Source of the DNA: a virus
Length of the DNA stretch: 57,925 bases
IMG/VR virus record: IMGVR_UViG_3300048922_000444
Location: 1 to 57,925 of that record
Reading direction: 5' to 3' (one strand)
Position numbers and translations under genes: made by a program. Shown here piece by piece: positions 5,711 through 14,453 of this stretch (the first letter of the stretch is position 1; every line of letters starts with the position of its first letter). Under the pieces are notes generated by a model. That model ran no database searches. It was not told the DNA's origin and saw nothing but the letters and a program-made list of their open reading frames with translations.

Positions 5711-8413
5711 TCATGCCTTGAACACCCAGCACTTCACCGTCGCCGGCGTACCCATCTGCCCCATGCGAAACGAGCTGTTCACGGCCACGTTCGTGTCCAG
5801 GCACTTGTGCCGGCGGGAATCGCGCAGCAGCGAGCGCAGCACCTTTAGGTCGGCCAGCTGCTGGGAATGATGCGCCGCCTTGGCGGCGAATTCATTTAGG
5901 TTGATAGCGATCCTGTTGGGATCGCGGGAGTGGTTGACCCCCGGCCCGCCGTCGTTCAACGATTCCAAGTAGTCGTACACCTCCCAGAATTCGTTGACCA
6001 GGGCGTTATCAGCACTGACCGCGCTCTGGCGCTCTATCGCCGCGGCCACCAGCGCCTCGCGGGTGGCGACCACAATCTCCTCGGGAATTTCCATCACCAC
6101 GCGCAGGGCGTCGAACAGCGCCAGCATCTGCGCGTGGTTTTTGATGACGCGCTCCATGCGCAGCTCGCCGCGATCACGCAGCTTGGCCTCATAGAAGCGG
6201 GCGCGCTCCTTGAACGTTTCCAGCACCTGGCCTTCGGCACGCACAGCCTTGATCAGGAAGTGGCTCAATTCCTCGACGCTCAGCCCGTTGAGGTTGTCGG
6301 CCGCGATCCGGCTTTCAGTCGTCACCTGCGGTTTGCGGAAATGCAGCTTGACGATACGGGTCAGGATTGCCTCGCTGCCATCCACAGCAGCGTTCTGGCT
6401 GATGCAGATGGTGCCCAGGAACGGCGGCTCGTAGGTGTCGTTGCCGCCGTTGCGCACGCCGCGCGTTGCCAGCGTGCCGCCGCCGAAGTAGTCCTTCAGT
6501 TCGTCCCATTCAAACGACTTTGCATGTGCCCGCTCGGCGTCGCTGCGGTCGGCCTCCAGCAGCACAACCGGCATGCCGGAGATTTGGCCCATGGCGCGGG
6601 CGCGGCCGGCTTTCGATGACTTGGCCGGGTCGAAGCCCTCATAGTCACTGCGGCCCAACAGCTTCCACAGGAAGGTCAGCAGGGTGGTCTTGCCGGCGCC
6701 GGCCTCACCGGTCGCTTCCAAGAAGGGGAACGACTTTGTGCTGCTGCGGATCTGGTTGGCGAACAGCGAACCGAACCAGAATGTCAGGGCGACCATGCCG
6801 TGGGTGCCAAAGCACGTCCACAACCAGGGCAGCCAGTCGGTGCGGAACTGCTCGGGATCGCGCTGAATATCCAGACGGATGGACTTCTGCGTTGATTTCA
6901 CGCGCAGGTTCTTGAATTCGAAATAATCCTCGGCATTGGCAATGCTCAGTTCGCCGTCGCGCACCGCAACGTCGCCCAGGATGTAGGAAGAGTGCTCGGC
7001 GCTGTAGCCGACAAAGTCGATGGTCTGCACCTTGGTGATGTTGTAGAGCACGTCCCGAATGATGCAGTCGAGCTGGTGCCCGCTGCCGGTGAAGACGGCG
7101 CCCTGCGCCATGCTGATCAGGCGCTTCTTGAACTCGCTGGCGCTGGCAACCTGGGCACCGGTAAAGGTGCCCTTTACCGGCGGCGCGTCATGGGGAAAGC
7201 TGACCCGGAAGAAGTACCAGCTTTCGTCGGTCTTCTCATGGCTCTGGAAGTACAGGGCCTCGGGGTAGCAGTTGGCGATTTCTTCCACGCTGCAGCAGGC
7301 GCGGCGGATCTTGTCGGCCTCGCCTTCATCCAGCTCTTCATCTGGATCTTCCTTCGACTTCGACCGCTCGGTGCAGAGCTTGTCGAACTTGGTGCTGTCG
7401 AAATGGAACCAGTACAGGCGCGAGCGGTGTTCTAGGTGGAACTCTCTGCGCTGGCTGCGGGCGTACATCAGCACGCCCTTATCGATGGCCGTTCTGGCCA
7501 GCAGCACGTCCCCGTGATAGCGGGCATCGGCAATGTCAGCGTCCCACTGCGCTTGCTGCTCTGCGGTCCCGCTCGCGGCCAGGGCGCGCAGGTGCAGGTC
7601 GTTCCAGTCGGTCTTCTTTCCGGCCTGCTGGGGGATCAGCGCCGCGCGGCACTTGAAGCCCATGACCTCGGCCCGCCGAACGTGCTTGCGCATGTATTCA
7701 CACGCCGCCGGCTCGTTGTCATAGGCCCATACCAGCGTCGGCAGGTCGTTTCGGCGCAGATCGAGCAAAGCGCGCAGGGACTGCTCGGGGAAAGCATTGC
7801 TCGACATGCCCGACGCGGCGGCGTTTCCGTGCAGCATCAGGGCGATGGCGTCGAAGATGCCCTCGGTGATCCAGACCTCACGCGCGGTCGCCAGCAGCGC
7901 TTCGGCGGCAGGTGCAATCCACCACACGCCGGCATAGCTCTGGCCGGGCATGAAGCGCGCCTTCTGCTTACCGAATCGGTGAGCGCGGTCGATCAGGCGC
8001 TCCCAGTACCCGCCTTTGGCGAGCGGGAAACGCACAGTCGCGGTGCCCTGGTTGATCTTGCGATCGTGGTAGCTCTCCTGCGTATACAGGCCGCGCAGGG
8101 GGGCCAGGTCGAAGCCGCGCGAATACTGCAGGTAGGCGTCAGCGGCGGCATTGGGCGCCGTCTCCGTGCGCTCGTGGCGCTTGGACCAGTCATCGAACAG
8201 ATCCTCATAGACATCCTTGACGCTGACCTCGCGTGCGCACTTGGCCTGCCGGCCACAGCGCAGCACCCACGGCTTGAGGTGGCTGGTGTACAGCTCCTTC
8301 TTGCCGCAGGAGGGGCATTTGCCCCCGCGCATGTAGCCCGTACTGGCACGATGCTTGAGGCCGTAATCCCGCTCGATGCGCTGCAGGACTTGCTGGCGGA
8401 TGTCTTCTTGCAT
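5711..8413 (-). CDS. Phage DNA primase/helicase with zinc finger, TOPRIM and ATPase domains
   Basis: 900 aa replication protein. Residues 33-59 form a zinc finger (C33, C36, C53, C59). A TOPRIM primase domain follows with VWITEGIFDAIAL around residues 178-190 and later acidic residues (AYDNE, KTDWND). An ATPase/helicase domain has Walker A GEAGAGKTT near residues 567-575 and VVLLEADRSD near 615. This domain order is that of P4-alpha-like replication proteins and replaces the rolling-circle A protein of P2 itself. It ends 11 bases from the convergent antitoxin gene; it would be transcribed from the leftward promoter at about 9550. Confidence 0.92.
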   Translation of the reverse strand: MQEDIRQQVLQRIERDYGLKHRASTGYMRGGKCPSCGKKELYTSHLKPWVLRCGRQAKCAREVSVKDVYEDLFDDWSKRHERTETAPNAAADAYLQYSRGFDLAPLRGLYTQESYHDRKINQGTATVRFPLAKGGYWERLIDRAHRFGKQKARFMPGQSYAGVWWIAPAAEALLATAREVWITEGIFDAIALMLHGNAAASGMSSNAFPEQSLRALLDLRRNDLPTLVWAYDNEPAACEYMRKHVRRAEVMGFKCRAALIPQQAGKKTDWNDLHLRALAASGTAEQQAQWDADIADARYHGDVLLARTAIDKGVLMYARSQRREFHLEHRSRLYWFHFDSTKFDKLCTERSKSKEDPDEELDEGEADKIRRACCSVEEIANCYPEALYFQSHEKTDESWYFFRVSFPHDAPPVKGTFTGAQVASASEFKKRLISMAQGAVFTGSGHQLDCIIRDVLYNITKVQTIDFVGYSAEHSSYILGDVAVRDGELSIANAEDYFEFKNLRVKSTQKSIRLDIQRDPEQFRTDWLPWLWTCFGTHGMVALTFWFGSLFANQIRSSTKSFPFLEATGEAGAGKTTLLTFLWKLLGRSDYEGFDPAKSSKAGRARAMGQISGMPVVLLEADRSDAERAHAKSFEWDELKDYFGGGTLATRGVRNGGNDTYEPPFLGTICISQNAAVDGSEAILTRIVKLHFRKPQVTTESRIAADNLNGLSVEELSHFLIKAVRAEGQVLETFKERARFYEAKLRDRGELRMERVIKNHAQMLALFDALRVVMEIPEEIVVATREALVAAAIERQSAVSADNALVNEFWEVYDYLESLNDGGPGVNHSRDPNRIAINLNEFAAKAAHHSQQLADLKVLRSLLRDSRRHKCLDTNVAVNSSFRMGQMGTPATVKCWVFKA

Positions 8414-8420
8414 GATGGGT

Positions 8421-8648
8421 TCAGGCCTTGGCGGTGCGGCGGGTGCGGCTGCTGGTGTTCGTCTGGGTGCGGCGGCTCGGCGTGGTCACCACCTCGACCT
8501 TGCCGCCTGCCTTGCGGAACGCGGCGACCTGCGCGGCCAGCGTTGCTGCGTCCTCGGCCTTCTTGGCTGGATCGCTGGGGACGTGGCCGGCAGGGCCGGG
8601 AACGAAGTAGGGCACCTGTGCGGTGGACCACGCGTCGCGGTGGTTCAT
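8421..8648 (-). CDS. Hypothetical small basic phage protein
   Basis: 75 aa from the ATG at 8648, overlapping the upstream stop by 4 bases (ATGA). An Ala/Lys helix (DPAKKAEDAATLAAQVAAFRK) is followed by a Thr/Arg-rich disordered tail. The basic tail could bind nucleic acid. It lies 7 bases upstream of the primase gene, so it is probably an accessory early protein. No family recognised. Confidence 0.7.
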   Translation of the reverse strand: MNHRDAWSTAQVPYFVPGPAGHVPSDPAKKAEDAATLAAQVAAFRKAGGKVEVVTTPSRRTQTNTSSRTRRTAKA

Positions 8649-8926
8649 GGCTGCGTCTCCGTCTCTACGCGCCCGCAGTCGTTCAGTTCGATGCCTAGGT
8701 CGGTTGCTTCGACCAGGCCTTCGTCGGCTGGACTGGAGCGAACAAGGCGCAGCGCCATCAGCTGCCACACCGTGCTGGTTGCGTAGGCTTGGCCGTGTTC
8801 GGCAGCGTGCGTGGTGTCTCTGCCGACGTAGCCGGCGGCGGTCACGGTCAAGCCGTTGCAGCGGATCGTGGATTGCAGGCAAAGCTTCGCCATTGGCGGC
8901 AGAGCCGCCATTTCAAGAACGGGCAT
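8645..8926 (-). CDS. Hypothetical early phage protein
   Basis: 93 aa, overlapping the next gene by 4 bases. It begins MPVLEMAALPPMAK and has no signal peptide or known motif. It sits between the Ogr-like activator (11 bases upstream) and the primase gene, in the same leftward operon. Function unknown. Confidence 0.7.
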   Translation of the reverse strand: MPVLEMAALPPMAKLCLQSTIRCNGLTVTAAGYVGRDTTHAAEHGQAYATSTVWQLMALRLVRSSPADEGLVEATDLGIELNDCGRVETETQP

Positions 8927-8937
8927 GGTTTGTTACC

Positions 8938-9264
8938 TCAGTGGTCGGTGGTGATCGGCAACGCGTCCAGCAGGTCTGGCTGGTTGCCGCTGTGCTGCAT
9001 TCGGTGTGCCCGCAGTGCAATCTCGCGAGCGTATGCCGGGCTGGGGGGCAGGTCGGACGATGGGGCTTGTGGCAGGCCGCTGGGGCTGGCAATGCCGGTC
9101 AGCTCGGTATGCCCGGTGTAAGCAGCCGAGCACACCGGGTTGGAGCAGACGAACGAATCGTGCCGCAGGTGATCGTGGCTCAGGTGGCTGGTGCGCTTGA
9201 CCAGCGGTGACTTGCAGAAGTCGCACCTGAAAACAACTTTCCGACGTGGGCCGTGTACGGACAT
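8938..9264 (-). CDS. ogr: Ogr/Delta-type zinc-finger activator of late transcription
   Basis: 108 aa. Residues 13-46 hold the Ogr/Delta zinc-binding pattern: CDFC, then RTSHLSHDHLRHDSFVCSNPVC ending in SAAYTGHTEL. In P2 and P4 such proteins bind TGT-N12-ACA sites upstream of late promoters and contact the RNA polymerase alpha subunit. Here it is encoded in the early operon rather than after gene D as in P2. It should switch on the tail, head and lysis operons to its right. The C-terminal 50 residues are longer than in P2 Ogr and Pro/Ser-rich. Confidence 0.93.
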   Translation of the reverse strand: MSVHGPRRKVVFRCDFCKSPLVKRTSHLSHDHLRHDSFVCSNPVCSAAYTGHTELTGIASPSGLPQAPSSDLPPSPAYAREIALRAHRMQHSGNQPDLLDALPITTDH

Positions 9265-9273
9265 GCGTGCCCC

Positions 9274-9489
9274 TCAGTTCGCCGTGGCGTCGATGGTGCC
9301 GGCCTTGATACCCATGACCACCGCAGCCTTGTGCGCGTCGCCTCGGCGCCCCTTGTTCCGTCCGGACAGCACCAAGTACACCGCGCGCAGATCCAGATGG
9401 TGGACGCGCGCGAACTCGGCGATGGACATGCCCTTCTCGTCAAGTTCCTTGCGGACTTCCTTAACGGTCTTTAGGACAGGTTTGGACAT
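9274..9489 (-). CDS. Cro-like DNA-binding protein (BcepMu gp16 family)
   Basis: 71 aa. The pattern VRKELDEKGMSIAEFARVHHLD followed by VYLVLSGRNKGRRGDAHKAAVVMG is that of the BcepMu gp16 family of short lambda-repressor-like HTH proteins. It is the first gene of the leftward early operon, facing the divergent repressor gene, the place of Cro or Cox in other temperate phages. It probably represses the lysogenic promoter and may also help excision. The ATG at 9489 is about 30 bases downstream of the predicted transcription start. Confidence 0.88.
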   Translation of the reverse strand: MSKPVLKTVKEVRKELDEKGMSIAEFARVHHLDLRAVYLVLSGRNKGRRGDAHKAAVVMGIKAGTIDATAN

Positions 9490-9526
9490 ATCGGGCACCA
9501 AAGTGTGATTATTGTGTACGGCCGCC

Positions 9527-9568
9527 ACGATAGTTCGAAAAAACGAACAGGTCAACAGGGAGTGTTCG
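9527..9568 (-). promoter_or_regulatory. Early leftward promoter with repressor operator
   Basis: On the minus strand -35 TTGACC (9550-9555) and -10 TATCGT (9527-9532) are 17 bases apart. The spacer holds an inverted repeat GTTCG (9533-9537) / CGAAC (9544-9548), so a bound repressor would cover the core promoter. A further GTTCG half-site (9564-9568) lies just before the repressor ATG at 9573, suited for autoregulation. Confidence 0.7.
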
Positions 9569-9572
9569 AAAA

Positions 9573-10025
9573 ATGATACTGATTGATGATCCGCAAGCCG
9601 GTGTAGGCCAGCGCCTTCGGTTGGAACGGGAGCGCCTAGAGATGAGCGTGACCGAGATGGGGACGCGCGCGGGCAAGAACCGCCAGACGCAGATGCGCTA
9701 CGAAAACGGCATGAACTCGCCCACTGCGGCGTATCTGCATCAGCTGGAGCCGCTGGGGGTCGATATCGGCTACGTGCTGACGGGGTTCCCCTCCGAGCTG
9801 CACGACGACGAAGCGTCGATCTTGGCCCAGTTCCGTGCGGCCTCGCCGGAGCTGCGCCGAGCAGCGCTTTCGGTGTTGGGGTCGGCGGCGGCCGCAGTCG
9901 CGGCGAGCGGCTCAATAGTCGGTGGAGACAACTCTGGACAGGTCAACGCCGGGCCAGTGACACAGGGCGACGTGTCGTTTCAAGTTGGGTCTAAGAACCG
10001 TCGCGGTAGCAAACCGTCGAGCTAA
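9573..10025 (+). CDS. Phage repressor, Xre-family HTH (CI-like)
   Basis: 150 aa, the only rightward gene of the early switch region. Residues 10-60 form an Xre HTH (GQRLRLERERLEMSVTEMGTRAG, RQTQMRYENGMNSPTAAYLHQL). The C-terminal half lacks the Ala-Gly cleavage site and Ser/Lys pair of SOS-cleavable repressors, and ends in a Gly/Asn/Ser-rich segment (GGDNSGQVNAGPVTQGD). So it is a short, non-LexA-like repressor, probably not induced by RecA-driven self-cleavage. It faces the Cro-like gene with operator half-sites between them. Confidence 0.88.
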   Translation: MILIDDPQAGVGQRLRLERERLEMSVTEMGTRAGKNRQTQMRYENGMNSPTAAYLHQLEPLGVDIGYVLTGFPSELHDDEASILAQFRAASPELRRAALSVLGSAAAAVAASGSIVGGDNSGQVNAGPVTQGDVSFQVGSKNRRGSKPSS

Positions 10026-10074
10026 ATATTGGGCAGCTGATCGTTGCCATCGGCCACCGTATCGAAAAAGGCAA

Positions 10075-10105
10075 GGTGCCTGTAGAGGCAAATCCGACAG
10101 GCGCC
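10075..10105 (-). terminator. Hairpin at the end of the tail operon
   Basis: GGTGCCTGT (10075-10083) and ACAGGCGCC (10097-10105) form a 9-bp stem with one G-T pair. On the minus strand it is followed after 7 bases by TTTTT. It overlaps the stop codon of gene D and lies between the convergent repressor and D genes, so a terminator role is likely, though the T run is displaced. Confidence 0.45.
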
Positions 10106-11103
10106 TACGCCGTTGCCCCGCGCTCAAGTTCAAGCGCCGTGGTAAATCCCGAGCCACCGTCAATGGTGTGCGTTGACTTCACCACCAGCCAGTCGGTCCC
10201 ATCGATTTCAGGCTTGATGCCAGATACGTTCAGCGCCTGCCCGGGATAGAGATCGGCACGCCCTAACGCCAGCTTGAAGGACAGCGTGGCGGTGCCGCGC
10301 TGCAGCCGTTGGAACTCGGCCTGGGCATGCTGCCGGGCTTCTGCTGCCGTGGGATACGTGGCCTGTAGCCTCTTCTCGTTCTTGTCGCTGCCCACCAGCA
10401 CGGCCTTGCGCCGCGCGGCGCCGCGATCTCCCCAGTACGCACGCACGCCTGTGACCGCGTCGCGATCCACCACGGCGTAGCGGTGCGAGTCGCCCGAGGC
10501 GCGGGTGAGCCGCTGCACCGGCAGGCTCAGCCCGTCCGCCGTGGTGGTGCCGTCGATGGGTTTGAAGATCAGCGTGCCGGCCTTGATCGTGGCGACCGCA
10601 TCGAAGCGCTTGCCCAACCGCGTGAGCAGGTTCACATCGCTCTCGTTGGCTTGGTCCAGATGGTCCAGCGGCATGGCCGCGAGCGCGGGCGCCACCGCCG
10701 CTTTCAGCGAGTGGTCCCCGGCCAGGGTGCGCAGCACCGCGCCGAGCGTGGTGTCGTGCCAGCTGCGCTCGCGGCGGGTGCGGGTGGAGTGGGTCAGATC
10801 CGCACTGCGGGCACGGATGGTGATGATGTCGGGCGGGCCGCTGTGTTCGGCTTCATCGACCACGAAGGTGCCCTTGTTGACCATGCCGGTGTCGGCCCAG
10901 CCGAACGCCAGCGCCAGAGTGACGCCGCGCCGTGGCAATGCGAGCCGGCCGTCATGGTCGTGCAGGCGCAGATCCACCTGGTCGGCTTCATCGCCCCGGC
11001 TCTCGGTCAGGGTCAGGTCCAGTAAGCGCGGCGCCAGGCGTTCGGTGATATCCACACCGTCCAGCGTGGCGCGCCAGACCGGGACGGGGTAGGGCGCGTT
11101 CAT
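10105..11103 (-). CDS. D: Baseplate hub protein, P2 gpD (late control protein D)
   Basis: 332 aa. It is the equivalent of T4 gp27, forming the hub that links tail tube and spike. Typical gpD features: start VPVWRATLDGVDITERLAPRLLDLTLTESRGDEADQVDL, a GVTLALAFGW segment, and the closing DWLVVKSTHTIDGGSGFTTALELE. Last gene of the leftward tail operon, overlapping gene U by 4 bases. Length matches the family. Confidence 0.95.
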   Translation of the reverse strand: MNAPYPVPVWRATLDGVDITERLAPRLLDLTLTESRGDEADQVDLRLHDHDGRLALPRRGVTLALAFGWADTGMVNKGTFVVDEAEHSGPPDIITIRARSADLTHSTRTRRERSWHDTTLGAVLRTLAGDHSLKAAVAPALAAMPLDHLDQANESDVNLLTRLGKRFDAVATIKAGTLIFKPIDGTTTADGLSLPVQRLTRASGDSHRYAVVDRDAVTGVRAYWGDRGAARRKAVLVGSDKNEKRLQATYPTAAEARQHAQAEFQRLQRGTATLSFKLALGRADLYPGQALNVSGIKPEIDGTDWLVVKSTHTIDGGSGFTTALELERGATA

Positions 11104-11498
11104 GCGGCCCCGGCCTGCGCGTCATCTTCGGCGCGGCCCAGTTGCAGCTGGAAGTCGATACGCCGGGGCACGCCATCAGAGAAGAACTCGGTGCGCGTCT
11201 CGTTGATCGACAGGATCACATAGCCGCCGTAGACGATGCCGCTGCCCTCGACCAGCGCCAGCGGCCGGCCTTCGTCGGCCAGCTCGCGCAGCACGTCCAG
11301 TGACAGCAAATCTTCGGTCAGCTCGGCATGGATGACGCCGGACAGATCGATGGTGTCTTCACCGGGGCCGACATACTGGCGCGCTGCGCGCGCGCCGACG
11401 CGCTCACTGGTGGGGTGGCGCCAGGACGTTTGCCGCTGCAGCTGCTGGTAGGCGGCGGTGGACAGGGAAAACACGAACGTGCCAAGGGACATCATCAT
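11100..11498 (-). CDS. U: Tail protein, P2 gpU
   Basis: 132 aa tail completion/terminator protein. The N-terminal FVFSLSTAAYQQLQRQTSWRHP, the GPGEDTIDLSGVIHAE core and the closing RRIDFQLQLGR are typical of gpU. It lies between the tape measure gene T (10 bases upstream) and D, as in P2. Two Met codons open the frame; either could be the start. Confidence 0.95.
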   Translation of the reverse strand: MMMSLGTFVFSLSTAAYQQLQRQTSWRHPTSERVGARAARQYVGPGEDTIDLSGVIHAELTEDLLSLDVLRELADEGRPLALVEGSGIVYGGYVILSINETRTEFFSDGVPRRIDFQLQLGRAEDDAQAGAA

Positions 11499-11508
11499 TG
11501 CGGGGGCC

Positions 11509-14376
11509 TCAGTCGGTCAGGCGGCTGTGGTGGCGCGAGGCGCTCTCGCGGTCGCGGCGGTCCAGCTCGGCGCGCACGGCCTGGGCAATGGCCTGCGCAT
11601 CGGCGCCAGCGCCGGCATGGATGGTGATCTGGTAAGTGTTGCCAGCGGCTCCGCCGCTACCGGCGCTGCCGGCGGACGGAGCCATGAGCGGGGCAGAACT
11701 CATGGGCACCACCGGCGCCGTAGCGGCCGCCATGGCGATACCTGCACCAACACGCTTCATGCGCTCGCCAAGGCCCGCCACGGACTGCAGGGCGCGATCC
11801 TGGCCGCCGTCGAGGCCGCCGGCCAGGCCCTGCATGGTGAAGTGGCCGAGCTGGGCGAACACCCGCGACGGGCTGTGGATGCCCAGCATCGCCTTGAACG
11901 AATCGATAGCGCCGCCGGCCACGCCGGCAATGGAATCACGGACGCTGCCGGCCATCGAGCCGATGCCGCTGATCAGGCCGCGCACCATATCCACGCCGGC
12001 CTGCATCATCTTTGCCGGCCAGCCGCCGAGCAGGGTGCTGATGCCTTCCCAGGTCTGCGCGAAGCCCTCGCGCAGCTTGTCGCCGTTGAGGGTGAAGATG
12101 CCCACGATCATCGCCCAAGCGCCCTGCAGGAATGTCCACGCACCGCTCATCGTGGCTTTGATCGCGGGCAGCAGGAACATGAAGGCCTCCACCAGCCAGC
12201 CGATGGCCTTCACCGCCATGCGCAGGTTCACCGTCAGCACGGTGGCCAGGATCTGCCCGAATCCGCGGCCGGCATCGGTGGCGCCGGCCAGCTGCTCGGT
12301 GGTGGCCTGGAACGGGGCGAACAGCTGCTTGACCCACGCCCACGCCTTGCCCATCGCATCGGCCACCTGATCCCACACCGGGCCGAGCGGGGCCAGTGCT
12401 GCGCTCAGTTCATCAAGGATCGGGCCGACCACATCGCCGATGCCTTGCCACATGCCCACCATGAAGGCCTTGATCGGCCCCCAGTACTTCCAGACCAGCA
12501 CCGCCACCATCGCAACGGCCGCGCCGATGGCCAGCACCGGCGCGCTGATGCCGCCCAGCAGTGGCAGCAGCATGCGGCCGACGTTGAGCAGCATCGGGAA
12601 CGCGCGGCCGCCCAGCGACACCACGCGCGTGACCAGCCCGCCGATGCCGCCGCCGGAACTGAGCAGGGCAACAGCGCCATGGATCTGGGAGAAGGCCATG
12701 GCGACCACACCGGCGCCCACCAGCAGGCCACCCAGCACGGTCACCAGGGTGGTGCCGACGATGGCGGCCTTGGCCAGTGACTTGACCAGCTCGGGGTTGG
12801 CGCGGACCCAGTCGATGACCCGCTTGACCACCGTGGCGGTGCGCTCGGCCAGCACTTTGAAGTCGGGCAGCAGGGTTTCGCCGATGGCCTGGGCGGTGAC
12901 GCCGACCGAATTTTTCAGCAGCTGCAGGGCGTTTTCGGAGGTGGCAACGCGGGAGGCATATTCGGCGTTCATCGAGCCGCCGTACTTCGTCGCGTCGGTC
13001 ACCTTGTCGAAGTTGGTCTTCAACAGATCCAGGTTGGTCAGCAGTGGCGCGATCGCGCCCACAGACTCACGGCCAAACAGGGTGGCCAGGGTGGCGGCCT
13101 GCTCGTGCTTGGGCAGCTGTTTCAGCTTCTCCAGCACCGAGATGATCGCGCCTCCCGCATCGGTCTGCATGGACTGGGCCATGGTGGTGGCGCTGATGCC
13201 GAGCGCGTCGAAGGCAGCGCGCTGGCGCTTGGTCGCCGCCGAGCCGGAGCCGAGGGTGAGCAGCATGTTCTTGATGCCGGTGGCCGACACCTCCGACTCG
13301 ATGCCCATGCCGGCTACCGTGGCGCCTAGCGCCGCCAGCGGCCCGCTGCCGAGGCCGGCCACTTCGCCCAGCGCACCGATCCGGTTCACCACTTCGCTGA
13401 TTTTCTGCACGCTGGCCGGGCCGGTATTGCCCAGGTAGTTGATCTTGTCGGCCAGCACGACCACGTCATCCTGGCCCATGCGGAACGCGGTGCGCCACGT
13501 TGCCATGGTCTGGCCGGCGTCCTCGGCGGTGGAATCGAAGGCCACGCCCATCTTGCTGGCGTCCTGCGCAAAGCGCACCAGCTCTTCCTTGGCGATGCCC
13601 GCCTGGCCGGCAGCAGCCACGATCTTGGCAATGTCGGTCGCGGCCATGGGCAGCGCCAGCGACAGGTTCTGCACGTCCAGGCCCATCTGCTTGAACTGCT
13701 CGGGCGTATCGAAGTCGACCACCTTCTTCACGTCGGCCATCACCGACTCGAAGCTCATCGCCTCGGTGAGCGGCAGTGCCTGCGCCATCAGCGCCCGCTG
13801 ACCGCCGAAGGCCATCCCCATGCCAGTGGCGGCCATGCCGATACCGGCGCTCTGCAGCTTGCCTGCGCGCTCCTTCGCCTTGGCGGCCAGCTTCATGTGG
13901 CGTTCCTGCTTGCGGATGGCTTCAGTGGTGCGCGCGATATCGGCGCGCAGCTTGCGCTCGCCATTGGACAGGTCGCGGGTACTGACCCCGGCGCTCATCA
14001 GGCCGTTGCGCAGGCGTTGTAGTTCTGCCGCCTGCTGTTGGTGCTTGGATTTCATCAGCCCGGCAACGCGGGTGGCGTCCTTGAATTCCTTGGTGAGTGC
14101 GCGCGATGGCCCAGCGGCCGCCCGAATGCGCGCGGCCAGCTCGCTTACGCGTGCCTGCTGTTCGGTGTAGGCCACGGCCGATTGCCGCAGCGCGGCGGAC
14201 TGCTGGCGGAACGCGCCCAGGTCTCGCTGGGTGGCGTTGAGCTTGCGCAGCGCATCGCGCGACTGCAGCAGCTGATCGGTCACGCCCTTGCCGGCGCGCT
14301 GGATCTTGCGGAAGGGCGCGGTGACCTTGTCCATCGCGGACAAGATGACCTGCATGCGGAGATTGTCGGCGGCCAT
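11509..14376 (-). CDS. T: Tail tape measure protein, P2 gpT
   Basis: 955 aa protein that sets tail length and is ejected ahead of DNA. The N-terminal half is predicted coiled coil (residues 20-190, rich in Gln, Arg and Ala), followed by the conserved tape-measure core (EAMSFESVMADVKKVVDFDTPEQF, then DIAKIVAAAGQAGIAKEEL and the GPLAALGATVAGMGIE segment). Hydrophobic segments near residues 545-575 and 590-640 are the usual membrane-interacting part. The C-terminus is Gly/Ala-rich. Its length would fit a tail somewhat longer than that of P2 (815 aa gpT). Confidence 0.95.
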   Translation of the reverse strand: MAADNLRMQVILSAMDKVTAPFRKIQRAGKGVTDQLLQSRDALRKLNATQRDLGAFRQQSAALRQSAVAYTEQQARVSELAARIRAAAGPSRALTKEFKDATRVAGLMKSKHQQQAAELQRLRNGLMSAGVSTRDLSNGERKLRADIARTTEAIRKQERHMKLAAKAKERAGKLQSAGIGMAATGMGMAFGGQRALMAQALPLTEAMSFESVMADVKKVVDFDTPEQFKQMGLDVQNLSLALPMAATDIAKIVAAAGQAGIAKEELVRFAQDASKMGVAFDSTAEDAGQTMATWRTAFRMGQDDVVVLADKINYLGNTGPASVQKISEVVNRIGALGEVAGLGSGPLAALGATVAGMGIESEVSATGIKNMLLTLGSGSAATKRQRAAFDALGISATTMAQSMQTDAGGAIISVLEKLKQLPKHEQAATLATLFGRESVGAIAPLLTNLDLLKTNFDKVTDATKYGGSMNAEYASRVATSENALQLLKNSVGVTAQAIGETLLPDFKVLAERTATVVKRVIDWVRANPELVKSLAKAAIVGTTLVTVLGGLLVGAGVVAMAFSQIHGAVALLSSGGGIGGLVTRVVSLGGRAFPMLLNVGRMLLPLLGGISAPVLAIGAAVAMVAVLVWKYWGPIKAFMVGMWQGIGDVVGPILDELSAALAPLGPVWDQVADAMGKAWAWVKQLFAPFQATTEQLAGATDAGRGFGQILATVLTVNLRMAVKAIGWLVEAFMFLLPAIKATMSGAWTFLQGAWAMIVGIFTLNGDKLREGFAQTWEGISTLLGGWPAKMMQAGVDMVRGLISGIGSMAGSVRDSIAGVAGGAIDSFKAMLGIHSPSRVFAQLGHFTMQGLAGGLDGGQDRALQSVAGLGERMKRVGAGIAMAAATAPVVPMSSAPLMAPSAGSAGSGGAAGNTYQITIHAGAGADAQAIAQAVRAELDRRDRESASRHHSRLTD

Positions 14377-14453
14377 CAGCGCCGGCCCTTGGCACGGGTC
14401 GCTGCAGCATCACGGCGGATCAACGGGGAAGGGCTGGCGCTGCTGGGGGTCAT
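14376..14453 (-). CDS. Possible 25-residue coupling peptide between E' and T
   Basis: An ORF with ATG at 14453 exactly fills the gap between the E' frame (start overlaps the E' stop as ATGA) and the tape measure gene (its TGA overlaps the T start as TGATG). The product, MTPSSASPSPLIRRDAAA..., is Ser/Pro- then Arg-rich with no known family. It may act only to carry ribosomes to the T start. The overlaps at both ends are the sole support. Confidence 0.35.
   Translation of the reverse strand: MTPSSASPSPLIRRDAAATRAKGRR

Noticed and set aside
4101-5804. A 567-codon leftward open frame across the leader and toxin-antitoxin genes
   Set aside because: It is antisense to the TA pair and runs through the structured leader; only its last 90 codons (4101-4373) have a supported start and overlap. 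Its leader part may reflect an ash-like peptide of P4-type regions, but I cannot support a start.
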